A DNA stretch of 5,951 nt, taken from Belnapia sp. Lineage in GTDB: Bacteria > Pseudomonadota > Alphaproteobacteria > Acetobacterales > Acetobacteraceae. Location: NCBI GenBank assembly GCA_028291445.1, contig JAQGIA010000030.1, positions 1 to 5,951 on the forward strand, written 5' to 3'. The translations under genes and the position numbers were made by a program. Within the stretch, counting starts at the first letter, position 1; each line of letters begins with the position of its first letter. Below are positions 1 to 5,401 of this stretch, one piece after another. Below the pieces are notes generated by a model. It made no database searches. It had not been told where the DNA came from and saw only the letters and a list, made by a program, of their open reading frames with translations.

Positions 1-685
1 CGGCCTCCTCGGCGTAGCGGGCTTCCTCCGGCGTCGGGTGCTCGGGCGGCGGCTGGTCCGGCTTGAGCGACAGCAGGTTGATATGGATGCCGAGCAGCTT
101 GTCCGGATGGGCGACGCCGAGGCGCGAGGCGGTGAAGCCGCCCCAGTCGCCGCCCTGGGCGCCGAAGCGCGGATAGCCGAGCACCGCGGTCATCAGATGC
201 GCCAGGCAATCGGCCACCGCCTCGATGCTGAAGCGCGGCTGGCCCGGGCGGAAGGACAGGCCGTAGCCGGGGAGGGAGGGCGCGACCACGGTGAAGGCAT
301 CGGCCGGGTCGCCGCCGAAGCGGCCGGGATCGGTCAGCCGCGGGATGATGTCGAGGAATTCGAAGACCGAGCCGGGCCAGCCATGCATCAGCAGCAGCGG
401 CGTCGGGTCGGGGCCCACGCCGGGGACATGCAGGTAGTGCAGGTCGATGCCGTGCAGCGGCACGGTGAATTGCGGGAAGGCGTTGAGCCGGGCTTCCTCG
501 GCACGCCAGTCGAAGCCGTGCTGCCAGTGGTCGAGCAGACCCTTGAGATAGCCGACATCGGTGCCGAAGGCCCAGGGTGCGCCGGGCGCCTGGTCGGGCA
601 GCCGGGTCAGGGCGAGGCGGGCCTTGAGGTCGGCGATGGCCGCGTCGGGGATGGCCAGCGTGAAGGCTTTCGGCTGCGGCACCAT
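1..685 (-). CDS. Epoxide hydrolase, EHN-domain alpha/beta-hydrolase type (partial, C-terminus outside window)
   Basis: My own reverse-strand translation gives 228 residues starting MVPQPKAFTLAIPDAAI, open to the left edge. Residues about 1-90 match the N-terminal epoxide hydrolase domain (EHN), including FDWRAEEARLNAFPQF near residues 58-73. The alpha/beta-hydrolase core follows: HGWPGS at 101-106 is the oxyanion-hole motif, PSLPGYG at 136-142 is typical, and GGDWGG at 178-183 carries the expected nucleophile Asp180. In this family the Asp attacks the epoxide and the ester is then hydrolysed to a diol; the His and acidic members of the triad and the lid tyrosines would lie beyond the window. 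Family members are usually about 370-400 residues, so roughly 60% is present. The start is supported by GGAGG at 694-698, 8 nt upstream. There is no signal peptide, so it is probably cytoplasmic. It diverges from the solute receptor gene at 908. The natural epoxide substrate cannot be read from sequence. Confidence 0.93.
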   Translation of the reverse strand, partial: MVPQPKAFTLAIPDAAIADLKARLALTRLPDQAPGAPWAFGTDVGYLKGLLDHWQHGFDWRAEEARLNAFPQFTVPLHGIDLHYLHVPGVGPDPTPLLLMHGWPGSVFEFLDIIPRLTDPGRFGGDPADAFTVVAPSLPGYGLSFRPGQPRFSIEAVADCLAHLMTAVLGYPRFGAQGGDWGGFTASRLGVAHPDKLLGIHINLLSLKPDQPPPEHPTPEEARYAEEA

Positions 686-693
686 TGGGGTTT

Positions 694-698
694 CCTCC
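694..698 (-). promoter_or_regulatory. Ribosome binding site of the epoxide hydrolase
   Basis: The minus strand reads GGAGG followed by 8 nt and then the ATG at 685-683. It is a near-consensus Shine-Dalgarno sequence and fixes the start codon. Confidence 0.75.
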
Positions 699-716
699 GG
701 TGCCCAGGCGAGCCCG

Positions 717-840
717 GCGGCGGAGCCGCGTCAAGCCCTGCGGCGGAGCCGCGCCAAGCCTGCGGCGGGGCGCGTCAAGCCCCTGCGGCGGAGCCGCGCC
801 AAGCCTGCGGTGGAGCCGCGTCAAGCCCTGTGGCGGGCGC
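717..840. repeat. Tandem array of 22/23-bp hairpin-forming units (45-bp higher-order period)
   Basis: Five consecutive units run 717-739 (23 bp), 740-761 (22), 762-784 (23), 785-806 (22) and 807-829 (23), followed by a decayed sixth copy from 830 to about 840. The core is GCGGCGGAGCCGC, then GYCAAGCC. Units 2 and 4 are identical; units 1 and 5 differ by one base (C to T). Because 23-bp and 22-bp forms alternate, the array also repeats every 45 bp. In most units the core is an inverted repeat, GCGGC-GGA-GCCGC, so each copy can form a 5-bp GC hairpin with a 3-nt loop; unit 3 has lost a base in the core and gained a C later. There are no unique spacers, so this is not CRISPR. The array fills most of the divergent intergenic region. 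Only about 18 bp separate it from the epoxide hydrolase ribosome binding site, so that gene's promoter must overlap the array or lie beyond it. Confidence 0.9.
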
Positions 841-851
841 GGCTTCGTGGA

Positions 852-880
852 TTGACGCGCCCCCGGGTGCTATCGCCAAT
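852..880 (+). promoter_or_regulatory. Possible sigma70-type promoter for the solute receptor gene
   Basis: TTGACG at 852-857 matches five of six bases of the -35 consensus. With a 17-bp spacer the -10 would be GCCAAT at 875-880, which matches only three of six. The position, between the repeat array and the receptor start, suits a promoter, but the weak -10 makes this tentative. Confidence 0.3.
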
Positions 881-896
881 GCGCGACGTCACGGGA

Positions 897-902
897 AAGG
901 AA
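897..902 (+). promoter_or_regulatory. Ribosome binding site deciding the receptor start at 908
   Basis: AAGGAA at 897-902 sits 5 nt before the ATG at 908. The same frame is open back to position 38, but that upstream part runs antisense through the epoxide hydrolase and the repeat array. This site, plus the signal peptide that begins right at 908, marks the true start. Confidence 0.7.
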
Positions 903-907
903 ACACC

Positions 908-1879
908 ATGGATCGCCGCCATCTGTTGGGGGCCGCCGGCCTGCTGCTGGGCGCCCGCGGCGCCGCCGCCCAGGAAGACTGGCCGAACCGCCCCGTCACC
1001 ATCGTGGTGCCCTTCGCCCCGGGCAGCTCGTCCGACATCATCGGCCGGGCCATCGCCCTTGGGATGCAGCAGGCGCTGGGCAAGCCGGTGGTGGCGGAGA
1101 ACCGGCCAGGCGCGACCGGCGAGGTCGGTGCCCGCGCCGTCATCCGCAGCGCACCGGATGGCTATATGCTGATGCATGCGCCGATCAGCACCTGGGCGAT
1201 CAATGTCGCGCTGCGGCCGAACCTCGCCTATGACCCGGTGACCCAGCTCACCCGCATCACCCAGACGGTGCGCACGCCGAACGTGCTGGTGGTGCATCCC
1301 GAGCAGGTGCCGGCGAAGACCTTGCCGGAACTGCTGGCCTGGCTGAAGGCCAATGGGGCGAAGGCTTCCTATTCCACCAGCGGCATCGGCTCCTCCGACC
1401 ACCTGACCATGGAGATGTTCAAGCAGGCGACCGGCACCGAGGCGGCGCATGTGCCCTATGCCGGCGGGGCGCCGGCGACGACCGACCTGATCGCCGGGAC
1501 GGTGCAGCTTTCGTTCCAGAACCTCGGCTCCATCGCGCCGCAGATCAAGGACGGCCGGGTGCGGCCGATCATCATCACCAGCGAGGCGCGCAGCCCGCTG
1601 CTGCCCGAGGTGCCGACCGCGGCCGAGGCCGGGCTGCGCGACTTCGTTGTCTATTCCTGGCAGGGCTTCGGCGGGCCGGCCGGGATGGCGCCGCCGCTGG
1701 TCGGCCGCATCCATGCCGCCGCCGTCGCCGCGCTGCGGGTGCCGCAGACCGAGGCCCGGCTGCGCGACATCGGCTTCGAGGTGGTCGGCAGCACGCCGGA
1801 GCAATTCGCCGAATTCCAGCAGGCCGAGATCGCCCGCTGGAAGCGCGTGGTGACCGCCGGCGGCATCACCGCCGAGTAA
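908..1879 (+). CDS. Tripartite tricarboxylate transporter substrate-binding protein (Bug/TctC family)
   Basis: The gene encodes 323 residues, the usual length for Bug/TctC periplasmic receptors, which capture small organic acids or related solutes and deliver them to a TctAB-type permease. Residues 1-21 form a signal peptide: MDRRHLLG, a hydrophobic stretch, and a likely cleavage after ARGAAA before QEDWP. The Arg-Arg pair leaves Tat export possible, though the motif lacks the usual S/T before RR. Family hallmarks follow: WPNRPVTIVVPFAPGSSSD (25-43), the AENRPGATGEVGA loop (63-75), APDGYMLM (81-88), the YDPVTQLTRI segment (about 108-117), HVPYAGGAPATTDLIAG (180-196) and the C-terminal GFEVVGSTPEQFAEF. 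No tctA or tctB permease gene lies nearby, so it appears to be an orphan receptor; such receptors are greatly expanded in many beta- and alphaproteobacteria. The ligand is unknown. It diverges from the epoxide hydrolase and converges with the glycosyltransferase pair. Confidence 0.94.
   Translation: MDRRHLLGAAGLLLGARGAAAQEDWPNRPVTIVVPFAPGSSSDIIGRAIALGMQQALGKPVVAENRPGATGEVGARAVIRSAPDGYMLMHAPISTWAINVALRPNLAYDPVTQLTRITQTVRTPNVLVVHPEQVPAKTLPELLAWLKANGAKASYSTSGIGSSDHLTMEMFKQATGTEAAHVPYAGGAPATTDLIAGTVQLSFQNLGSIAPQIKDGRVRPIIITSEARSPLLPEVPTAAEAGLRDFVVYSWQGFGGPAGMAPPLVGRIHAAAVAALRVPQTEARLRDIGFEVVGSTPEQFAEFQQAEIARWKRVVTAGGITAE
1858..1874 (+). terminator. GC hairpin at the receptor gene's 3' end, weak terminator candidate
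   Basis: CGGCGG at 1858-1863 and CCGCCG at 1869-1874 can pair around the 5-nt loop CATCA, inside the last codons before the TAA at 1877. No T-run follows, so it lacks the second half of a classical intrinsic terminator. A second weak pairing, GGGC at 1882-1885 with GCCC at 1892-1895, straddles the 9-bp convergent gap. Either could slow polymerase from both sides, but GC-rich codons alone may explain them. Confidence 0.2.
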
Positions 1880-1888
1880 TCGGGCGGC

Positions 1889-2800
1889 TCAGCCCACCGA
1901 GGCGCGGGCCACTGGCCGGCCGGCCAGCACGCCGGCCAGCCAGCGGTCGCGGTAGCGGATGCGGAGCCGCCGCGGCGAGGGCGGCAGCAGCGCCAGCCCA
2001 CGCGCGGCAAGGCGATAGGCGACCAGCCGCAGCAGCATCTTCGGCGACATGCCGCTGGCGTAGTGCCGCCCCTCGCCGACGCCATAGCGATAGGCCCGGT
2101 CGAGGATCCAGCGCTCCTCCATCTGCTCCGGCCGGATGATATGGCCGACGCGGGCACTGGCCTCGAACCAGCCCTTGTGGCCGGCGGCTTCCAGCCGGCG
2201 CAGCAATTCGGTCTCGCTGCCCATGGCATAGAGCGGGTTGGTGCCATCCGGCCCGACGTGCTCGGCGAACCGGGTGCCGGCAGCGAAGACGGAACGGCGG
2301 ATGGCCATGTTGGGGCCGAAGATATCGGCATAGCCGCAGGGGCCGCTCGGCCGCCGCTGCTGGGCATAGAGGACGCTGAACTCGACCGCCTGTTCCGAGA
2401 GCCAGTCCGGCTTCGGGATCGGCCAGTCCGGCAGCACGGTGCCGCCGAACAGATCGGCCTCCGGATGGGCATCGGCGGCTTCGCGCAGCCGGATCAGCCA
2501 ATCCGCATCGGGCAGCACGTCGTCGTCGGTGAAGACCGCGAGGTCGCCGCGCAGCTCCGGCAGGGCCAGGTTCAGTGCGCGGTTCTTGCCGGGGGTCGGG
2601 CAGCTCAGGGCTGCCAGCGGCAGCCGGCCGGCGAAGCCTTGCAGCACCTCGGCGGTCGCATCGGTGCTGCCGTTGTCGACCACGACCAGCTTCCAGCCGT
2701 CGCGCGGCGCGGCCAGCCGGGAGAAAGCTTCCAGCACCCGCGGCAGCGCCTGGGCGCGGTTGCGAGTGGCGAAGGTGACGGTGAGGGATGGCTCGGTCAT
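1889..2800 (-). CDS. Family 2 glycosyltransferase (second gene of the pair)
   Basis: The 303-residue product has a GT-A type glycosyltransferase 2 fold: the nucleotide-binding start SLTVTFATRNRAQALPRVL (5-23), VVVDNGSTDAT (39-49), and the acidic triad in FTDDDVLPDADW (90-101), where DDD at 92-94 is the DXD-type metal and sugar-nucleotide site. Further on are GPNMAIRRSVF (162-172), the MGSETELLRRL acceptor/catalytic region (193-203) with its acidic residues, and VGHIIRPEQM (218-227). No membrane helix or signal peptide is seen, so it probably works at the inner face of the membrane, transferring a sugar from a nucleotide donor to a lipid-linked or polysaccharide acceptor. Donor and acceptor cannot be told. 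Its ATG overlaps the TGA of the upstream glycosyltransferase as ATGA (2797-2800), which predicts translational coupling. Its stop lies 9 bp from the stop of the convergent receptor gene. The C-terminal tail after about residue 255 is basic and may touch membrane. Confidence 0.9.
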   Translation of the reverse strand: MTEPSLTVTFATRNRAQALPRVLEAFSRLAAPRDGWKLVVVDNGSTDATAEVLQGFAGRLPLAALSCPTPGKNRALNLALPELRGDLAVFTDDDVLPDADWLIRLREAADAHPEADLFGGTVLPDWPIPKPDWLSEQAVEFSVLYAQQRRPSGPCGYADIFGPNMAIRRSVFAAGTRFAEHVGPDGTNPLYAMGSETELLRRLEAAGHKGWFEASARVGHIIRPEQMEERWILDRAYRYGVGEGRHYASGMSPKMLLRLVAYRLAARGLALLPPSPRRLRIRYRDRWLAGVLAGRPVARASVG

Positions 2801-3963
2801 CCGCGCGGCCCCCCCGTCTTACCGACCGCCACCTTACCGACCGCCACCTCACCGGCCGGCGTCTCAGCGGCCCGCGTCTCATGCGCTCTGGCGCCGATAT
2901 CCAGCGTCGGGATGATCGGCTGGCCGTCGCGCCGCACCAGGGCGCGCCAGAGCCGGGCGGGCAGGGTCCGTTTGCGCTGCTCACCCATCAGCGCCATGCG
3001 GGTGAAGCCGCGCGCATAGGCCAGCCGCCAGCGCAGCCCGAGCAGCGCGCTGCTGCCCTTGGGCACCAGGGCGCTGGGCAGGGTCAACAGCTCGACCGCC
3101 AGGCGGCGCGGCAATTCGCGCCAGACCGTGCCGGGGGCGCCGAGGATGCGGCGGGTGGCGACGGTGGAGGCGCCCTGCCAATACAGCCGGTCGATCAGCC
3201 ATTCCGGCCGCATGCGCACCGCCTGGATCTGGTGATGCACCAGGATGCGGCCATCGTACCAGGCGGAATAACCACGGTCCTGCAAGCGCCAGCCGACCTG
3301 GACATCCTCGTCCGAGAGCAGCAGCCCGCCGAAGCGGCCGAGCCGATCGGCGAAGCCGCCCATGTCGAGCAGCGGCTGGCGCTGGACGATCATGTTGACG
3401 CCATAGGGCTCCAGGCCCTCGGGCACGGCGGCGGTGCGGAATTCGCCCTTGCCTTCCCATTCGATGATCGAGAGCACGCCGCGCAGGCTCTCCGGCCACC
3501 AGCCGGGCAGCGGGGCTTCCCAGACCGGCAGCACGCGGCCGCCCAGCACGCCGGGCCAGGTCTCGTGCTCCATCACCACCTGCTGGATCCGCTCGATCCA
3601 ATCCGGGGTGGCGAGGCCGTCGTCGTCGATATAGGCGATGAAATCGGCCGTGCTGACCTCGGCGCCACGGTTGCGGGCGGCGCTGGCGCCGGGCCGGTCG
3701 ACCCGCAGCAGGCGCGCATTCGGCAAGTCCGCCACCAGCCGGGCCAGTTCCTCGCTGACCTCCGGCCGGCTGCAACTATCGACCACGATGACGTCGAAGG
3801 CGGCGAGGCCGATCGTCTGGTGCCGCAGGCTTTCCAGGCAGGACCGGACGTAGTGCGGCCGGTTATGGGTGACGAGGCAGACGGTGATACTGGGGCAGCG
3901 CCCCACGCCATCCTGTACCGGTACGATCCTGTCCTCGATGTCGGCCACGCCCTGCATTCGCAT
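2797..3963 (-). CDS. Family 2 glycosyltransferase with a repeat-derived C-terminal tail (first gene of the pair)
   Basis: The 388-residue product carries a family 2 glycosyltransferase domain: SITVCLVTHNRPHYVRSCLE (25-44), FDVIVVDSCS (56-65), GASAARNRGAEVSTADFIAY (92-111) and the DDD triad at 113-115. PYGVNMIVQRQPLLDMGGF (187-204) and LSDEDVQVGWRLQDRG (216-231), with the catalytic acidic pair, follow, then HH at 243-244. It shares the GGxVLPxW segment (141-148) with the second glycosyltransferase (there 119-126), suggesting related paralogues. Residues from about 362 to the end form a low-complexity tail of degenerate five-residue units encoded by a 15-bp DNA repeat. No membrane helix is evident. 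The first ATG has AGGA only 4 nt upstream; the next in-frame ATG, two codons later (Met3), has the same AGGA at 10 nt, so the exact start is uncertain by two residues. Probable role: sugar transfer in a cell-surface glycan pathway; substrate unknown. Confidence 0.9.
   Translation of the reverse strand: MRMQGVADIEDRIVPVQDGVGRCPSITVCLVTHNRPHYVRSCLESLRHQTIGLAAFDVIVVDSCSRPEVSEELARLVADLPNARLLRVDRPGASAARNRGAEVSTADFIAYIDDDGLATPDWIERIQQVVMEHETWPGVLGGRVLPVWEAPLPGWWPESLRGVLSIIEWEGKGEFRTAAVPEGLEPYGVNMIVQRQPLLDMGGFADRLGRFGGLLLSDEDVQVGWRLQDRGYSAWYDGRILVHHQIQAVRMRPEWLIDRLYWQGASTVATRRILGAPGTVWRELPRRLAVELLTLPSALVPKGSSALLGLRWRLAYARGFTRMALMGEQRKRTLPARLWRALVRRDGQPIIPTLDIGARAHETRAAETPAGEVAVGKVAVGKTGGPRG
2818..2877 (-). 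repeat. 15-bp tandem repeat within the 3' end of the first glycosyltransferase gene
   Basis: On the plus strand two perfect copies of CTTACCGACCGCCAC (2818-2832 and 2833-2847) are followed by two diverged copies, CTCACCGGCCGGCGT (2848-2862) and CTCAGCGGCCCGCGT (2863-2877). The next stretch begins CTCATGCG and may be an older copy. Being a multiple of three, the unit keeps the reading frame and produces the pentapeptide series ETRAA, ETPAG, EVAVG, KVAVG. The perfect copies lie nearest the stop codon, so expansion seems recent at that end. Confidence 0.88.
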
Positions 3964-4157
3964 TCTGTCCTAGCACTCTGCCACTAGATAATGGATGAAC
4001 CCATGGCAATGAAAGCCATCCCCGGGTTTTGGCGCAGGCCGCGGTAGTCACGTTGCGTTGCGCGTCAATATCGAACGGCGAATATTTCCGGTATGCTCGC
4101 GGATATGTGTCGCTTCATTGCCGTGATGCGGCCAAACCTTTTCGCTGGCAACGCCAC
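3964..4157. other. Intergenic region with GC lower than its surroundings
   Basis: These 194 bases separate the stop of the small unknown gene from the start of the glycosyltransferase pair. Counting by eye, positions 3961-4140 hold about 54% G+C, clearly less than the flanking genes. No convincing gene is present; open frames here are short and lack a ribosome site. Besides the inverted repeat at 3998-4028 there is a small AATAT (4067-4071) / ATATT (4082-4086) inverted repeat. The glycosyltransferase promoter should be here, but I could not assign clear -35/-10 boxes. Confidence 0.7.
3998..4028 (-). promoter_or_regulatory. Bulged inverted repeat ahead of the glycosyltransferase operon
   Basis: The left arm AACCCATGGC (3998-4007) pairs with GCCAT (4015-4019) and then GGGTT (4024-4028) around a 7-nt loop, leaving a 4-nt bulge (CCCC on plus, GGGG on minus). 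The total is 10 base pairs. It lies 35-65 nt upstream of the first glycosyltransferase ATG. The inner part, ATGGC-N7-GCCAT, also looks like a 17-bp operator. On the minus strand a -35-like TTGCCA overlaps it, but no good -10 follows at proper distance. It could be an RNA leader hairpin or a protein-binding site; the data do not decide. Confidence 0.4.
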
Positions 4158-4460
4158 TCAGATGAATTGGCCGCGCAAGAAGCCCAGCGCCGGTAGCGGT
4201 GTCCATTTACGCGGCAATTCAGCCCGGGTGATCGGCGCCACGCTGTAATGCGGCACCGGCTGGCGCGAGCGCCGCAGGAAATCCTCGTAGGCCTTCACCT
4301 GCTGCGCCCGCCAGTCGCGGTCGGCCAGGGCGGCGGCACGGCTGCGATAGACATCGGCCACCCGGTTGGTCCGCCCGACCGTGGCGAAAACCGCCCAGAG
4401 CTGATCGTCGTCGCCGCGGCCGACGGGGATGAGGTCCCTCACGCGGTCATGCTTCGCCAT
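4158..4460 (-). CDS. Unrecognised 100-residue protein downstream of PPK2
   Basis: I do not recognise this family. The frame is open further upstream to 4613, but that part overlaps the end of the PPK2 gene and reads as Gly/Pro/Arg-rich shadow sequence. The ATG at 4460 gives a balanced 100-residue protein beginning MAKHDRVRDLIPVGRGDDDQ and ending ALGFLRGQFI. Residues about 20-60 (LWAVFATVG, RVADVYRSRAAALADRDW, AQQVKAYEDFLRRS) suggest a strand followed by helices. The second half, RQPVPHYSVAPITRAELPRKWTPLP, is proline-rich and probably extended. There are no cysteines, membrane helix or signal peptide, so it is likely a soluble cytoplasmic protein. The gene starts 26 bp after the PPK2 stop and is probably in the same transcript. 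No strong Shine-Dalgarno precedes the ATG, which lowers confidence in the exact start. A role tied to polyphosphate or nucleotide metabolism is only a guess from position. Confidence 0.65.
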   Translation of the reverse strand: MAKHDRVRDLIPVGRGDDDQLWAVFATVGRTNRVADVYRSRAAALADRDWRAQQVKAYEDFLRRSRQPVPHYSVAPITRAELPRKWTPLPALGFLRGQFI

Positions 4461-4486
4461 CCGTGGCGGCGGCGTCAAGCATGCTC

Positions 4487-5368
4487 TCAGCCCAGTTCGC
4501 GCCGCGCCGCCGCCAGGCTGTCGCGCTCCTCGGCCGTCACCTCGGGGTAGTGCAGGTCGAGGTCCTCCAGCGCTTCGGCCAGGGCCTCCGCCACCACCAG
4601 CCGGGTGAACCACTTGTTGTCCGCCGGCACCACGAACCAGGGGGCATGGGCGCTGGCGGTGGCACGGATCGCCTTCTCGTAGGCGGCCTGGTAGTCGTTC
4701 CAGAAGCGCCGCTCGGCGACGTCGCCGAGGTTGAATTTCCAGTTCTTCTCCGGCTCGTCGATGCGCTTGAGGAAGCGGTTTCGCTGTTCCTCCTGGCTGA
4801 CGTGGAGGAAGAATTTCAGCACCACCAGCCCCTGCCGGCCGAGATAATTCTCGAAGCCGGCGATATCCTCCAGCCGCTGGTCCCAGATATGCTTGGTATG
4901 CAGCGCCGGCGGCAGCTTCTGGCGTTCGAGGATCTCGGGGCGGACCCGGGCGACCAGCACCTCCTCGTACCAGGAGCGGTTGTGGATGCCGATCATCCCG
5001 CGCGCCGGCAGGGCCACGACATGGCGCCAGAGGAAATCATGGTCCAGCTCCACCGGACCAGGCGCCTTGAAGCTGGTGACGTGGCAGCCCTGCGGATTGA
5101 CCCCGCTGAAGACATGCTTAATGACGCCGTCCTTGCCGGCCGCGTCCATCGCCTGGAAGATACAGAGCACGCCCCAGCGGTCCTGCGCATAGAGCATGTC
5201 CTGCAAGGCCGAGAGCCGCTCGACGCCTTCCTGCAGCAAGGCCGTCCCGGCATCCTTGTCCAGCTTGAGCCCGCCGGTATCGGCCGGGTCGAAATCCTTC
5301 AGGTGGAAGCCCTTGCCGGATTCGATCCGGTAGCGCGCCAGCAGCTTGCGGCGGGGTTTCGCGTCCAT
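4487..5368 (-). CDS. ppk2: PPK2-family polyphosphate:nucleotide phosphotransferase, class III-like
   Basis: The 293-residue product is a PPK2-type kinase, which moves phosphate between inorganic polyphosphate and nucleotides (AMP/ADP to ADP/ATP in class III enzymes). Residues 22-32 read HLKDFDPADTG, a typical N-terminal signature. The Walker A-type loop is FQAMDAAGKDG (71-81, Lys79), followed by VNPQGCHVTSFKAP (90-103). The Walker B-like region is IHNRSWYEEVLVARV (128-142), and LKFFLHVSQEEQRNRFLKR (184-202) with IDEPEKNWKF (203-212) forms the lid region with basic residues that grip polyphosphate. HAPWFVVPADNKWF (241-254) is also characteristic. The pattern follows the Meiothermus ruber class III enzyme as I recall it, rather than longer two-domain PPK2s; the class assignment is inference. 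Single-domain length is complete, cytoplasmic. AGGAA at 5377-5381 lies 8 nt before the ATG. It follows the MFS gene by 24 bp and precedes a small unknown gene by 26 bp, so the three probably form an operon. Confidence 0.95.
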   Translation of the reverse strand: MDAKPRRKLLARYRIESGKGFHLKDFDPADTGGLKLDKDAGTALLQEGVERLSALQDMLYAQDRWGVLCIFQAMDAAGKDGVIKHVFSGVNPQGCHVTSFKAPGPVELDHDFLWRHVVALPARGMIGIHNRSWYEEVLVARVRPEILERQKLPPALHTKHIWDQRLEDIAGFENYLGRQGLVVLKFFLHVSQEEQRNRFLKRIDEPEKNWKFNLGDVAERRFWNDYQAAYEKAIRATASAHAPWFVVPADNKWFTRLVVAEALAEALEDLDLHYPEVTAEERDSLAAARRELG

Positions 5369-5376
5369 CCTGCGTA

Positions 5377-5381
5377 TTCCT
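5377..5381 (-). promoter_or_regulatory. Ribosome binding site of PPK2
   Basis: The minus strand shows AGGAA, 8 nt before the ATG at 5368. The AGG belongs to the second copy (in transcription order) of a 10-bp direct repeat, so this site was apparently created or duplicated together with the MFS stop region. Confidence 0.6.
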
Positions 5382-5401
5382 ATATGGCGAGCCTATATGG
5401 C
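5379..5401 (-). repeat. Two direct copies of GCCATATAGG at the MFS/PPK2 junction
   Basis: On the minus strand GCCATATAGG occurs at 5401-5392 and again at 5388-5379, separated by CTC (13-bp period). The first copy contains the TAG stop of the MFS gene (5395-5393); the second supplies the AGG of the PPK2 ribosome site. It is AT-rich compared with the neighbouring coding DNA. A short tandem duplication is the simplest origin. Confidence 0.8.

Noticed and set aside
717..840. CRISPR array
   Set aside because: Units are directly adjacent with no unique spacers, and unit length is too short.
38..907. Long in-frame plus-strand extension upstream of the receptor gene
   Set aside because: It runs antisense through the epoxide hydrolase and the tandem array. 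The signal peptide and ribosome site place the start at 908.
821..1804. Minus-strand open frame opposite the receptor gene
   Set aside because: Arg/Gly/His-rich composition with no motif, wholly opposite a clear family member; a high-GC shadow.
1866..2984. Minus-strand 372-codon frame overlapping the second glycosyltransferase in another frame
   Set aside because: Arg/Ala/Gly-rich translation without motifs, out of frame with the recognised enzyme.
2788..3987. Plus-strand 399-codon open frame opposite the first glycosyltransferase
   Set aside because: The opposite strand carries complete family 2 motifs; this frame shows only Ala/Gly/Asp-rich shadow sequence.
3998..4030. Intrinsic terminator on the plus strand (hairpin followed by TTTT)
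   Set aside because: No plus-strand gene lies upstream to terminate, the T-run is only four bases and half of it is used in the stem.
3863..4051. Small minus-strand 62-codon frame overlapping the start of the first glycosyltransferase
   Set aside because: Its second half is out-of-frame shadow of the glycosyltransferase, and no ribosome site precedes it.
4461..4613. Longer version of the small unknown protein starting at 4613
   Set aside because: The extra 51 residues overlap PPK2 in a different frame and are Gly/Pro/Arg-rich; the ATG at 4460 is the more plausible start.
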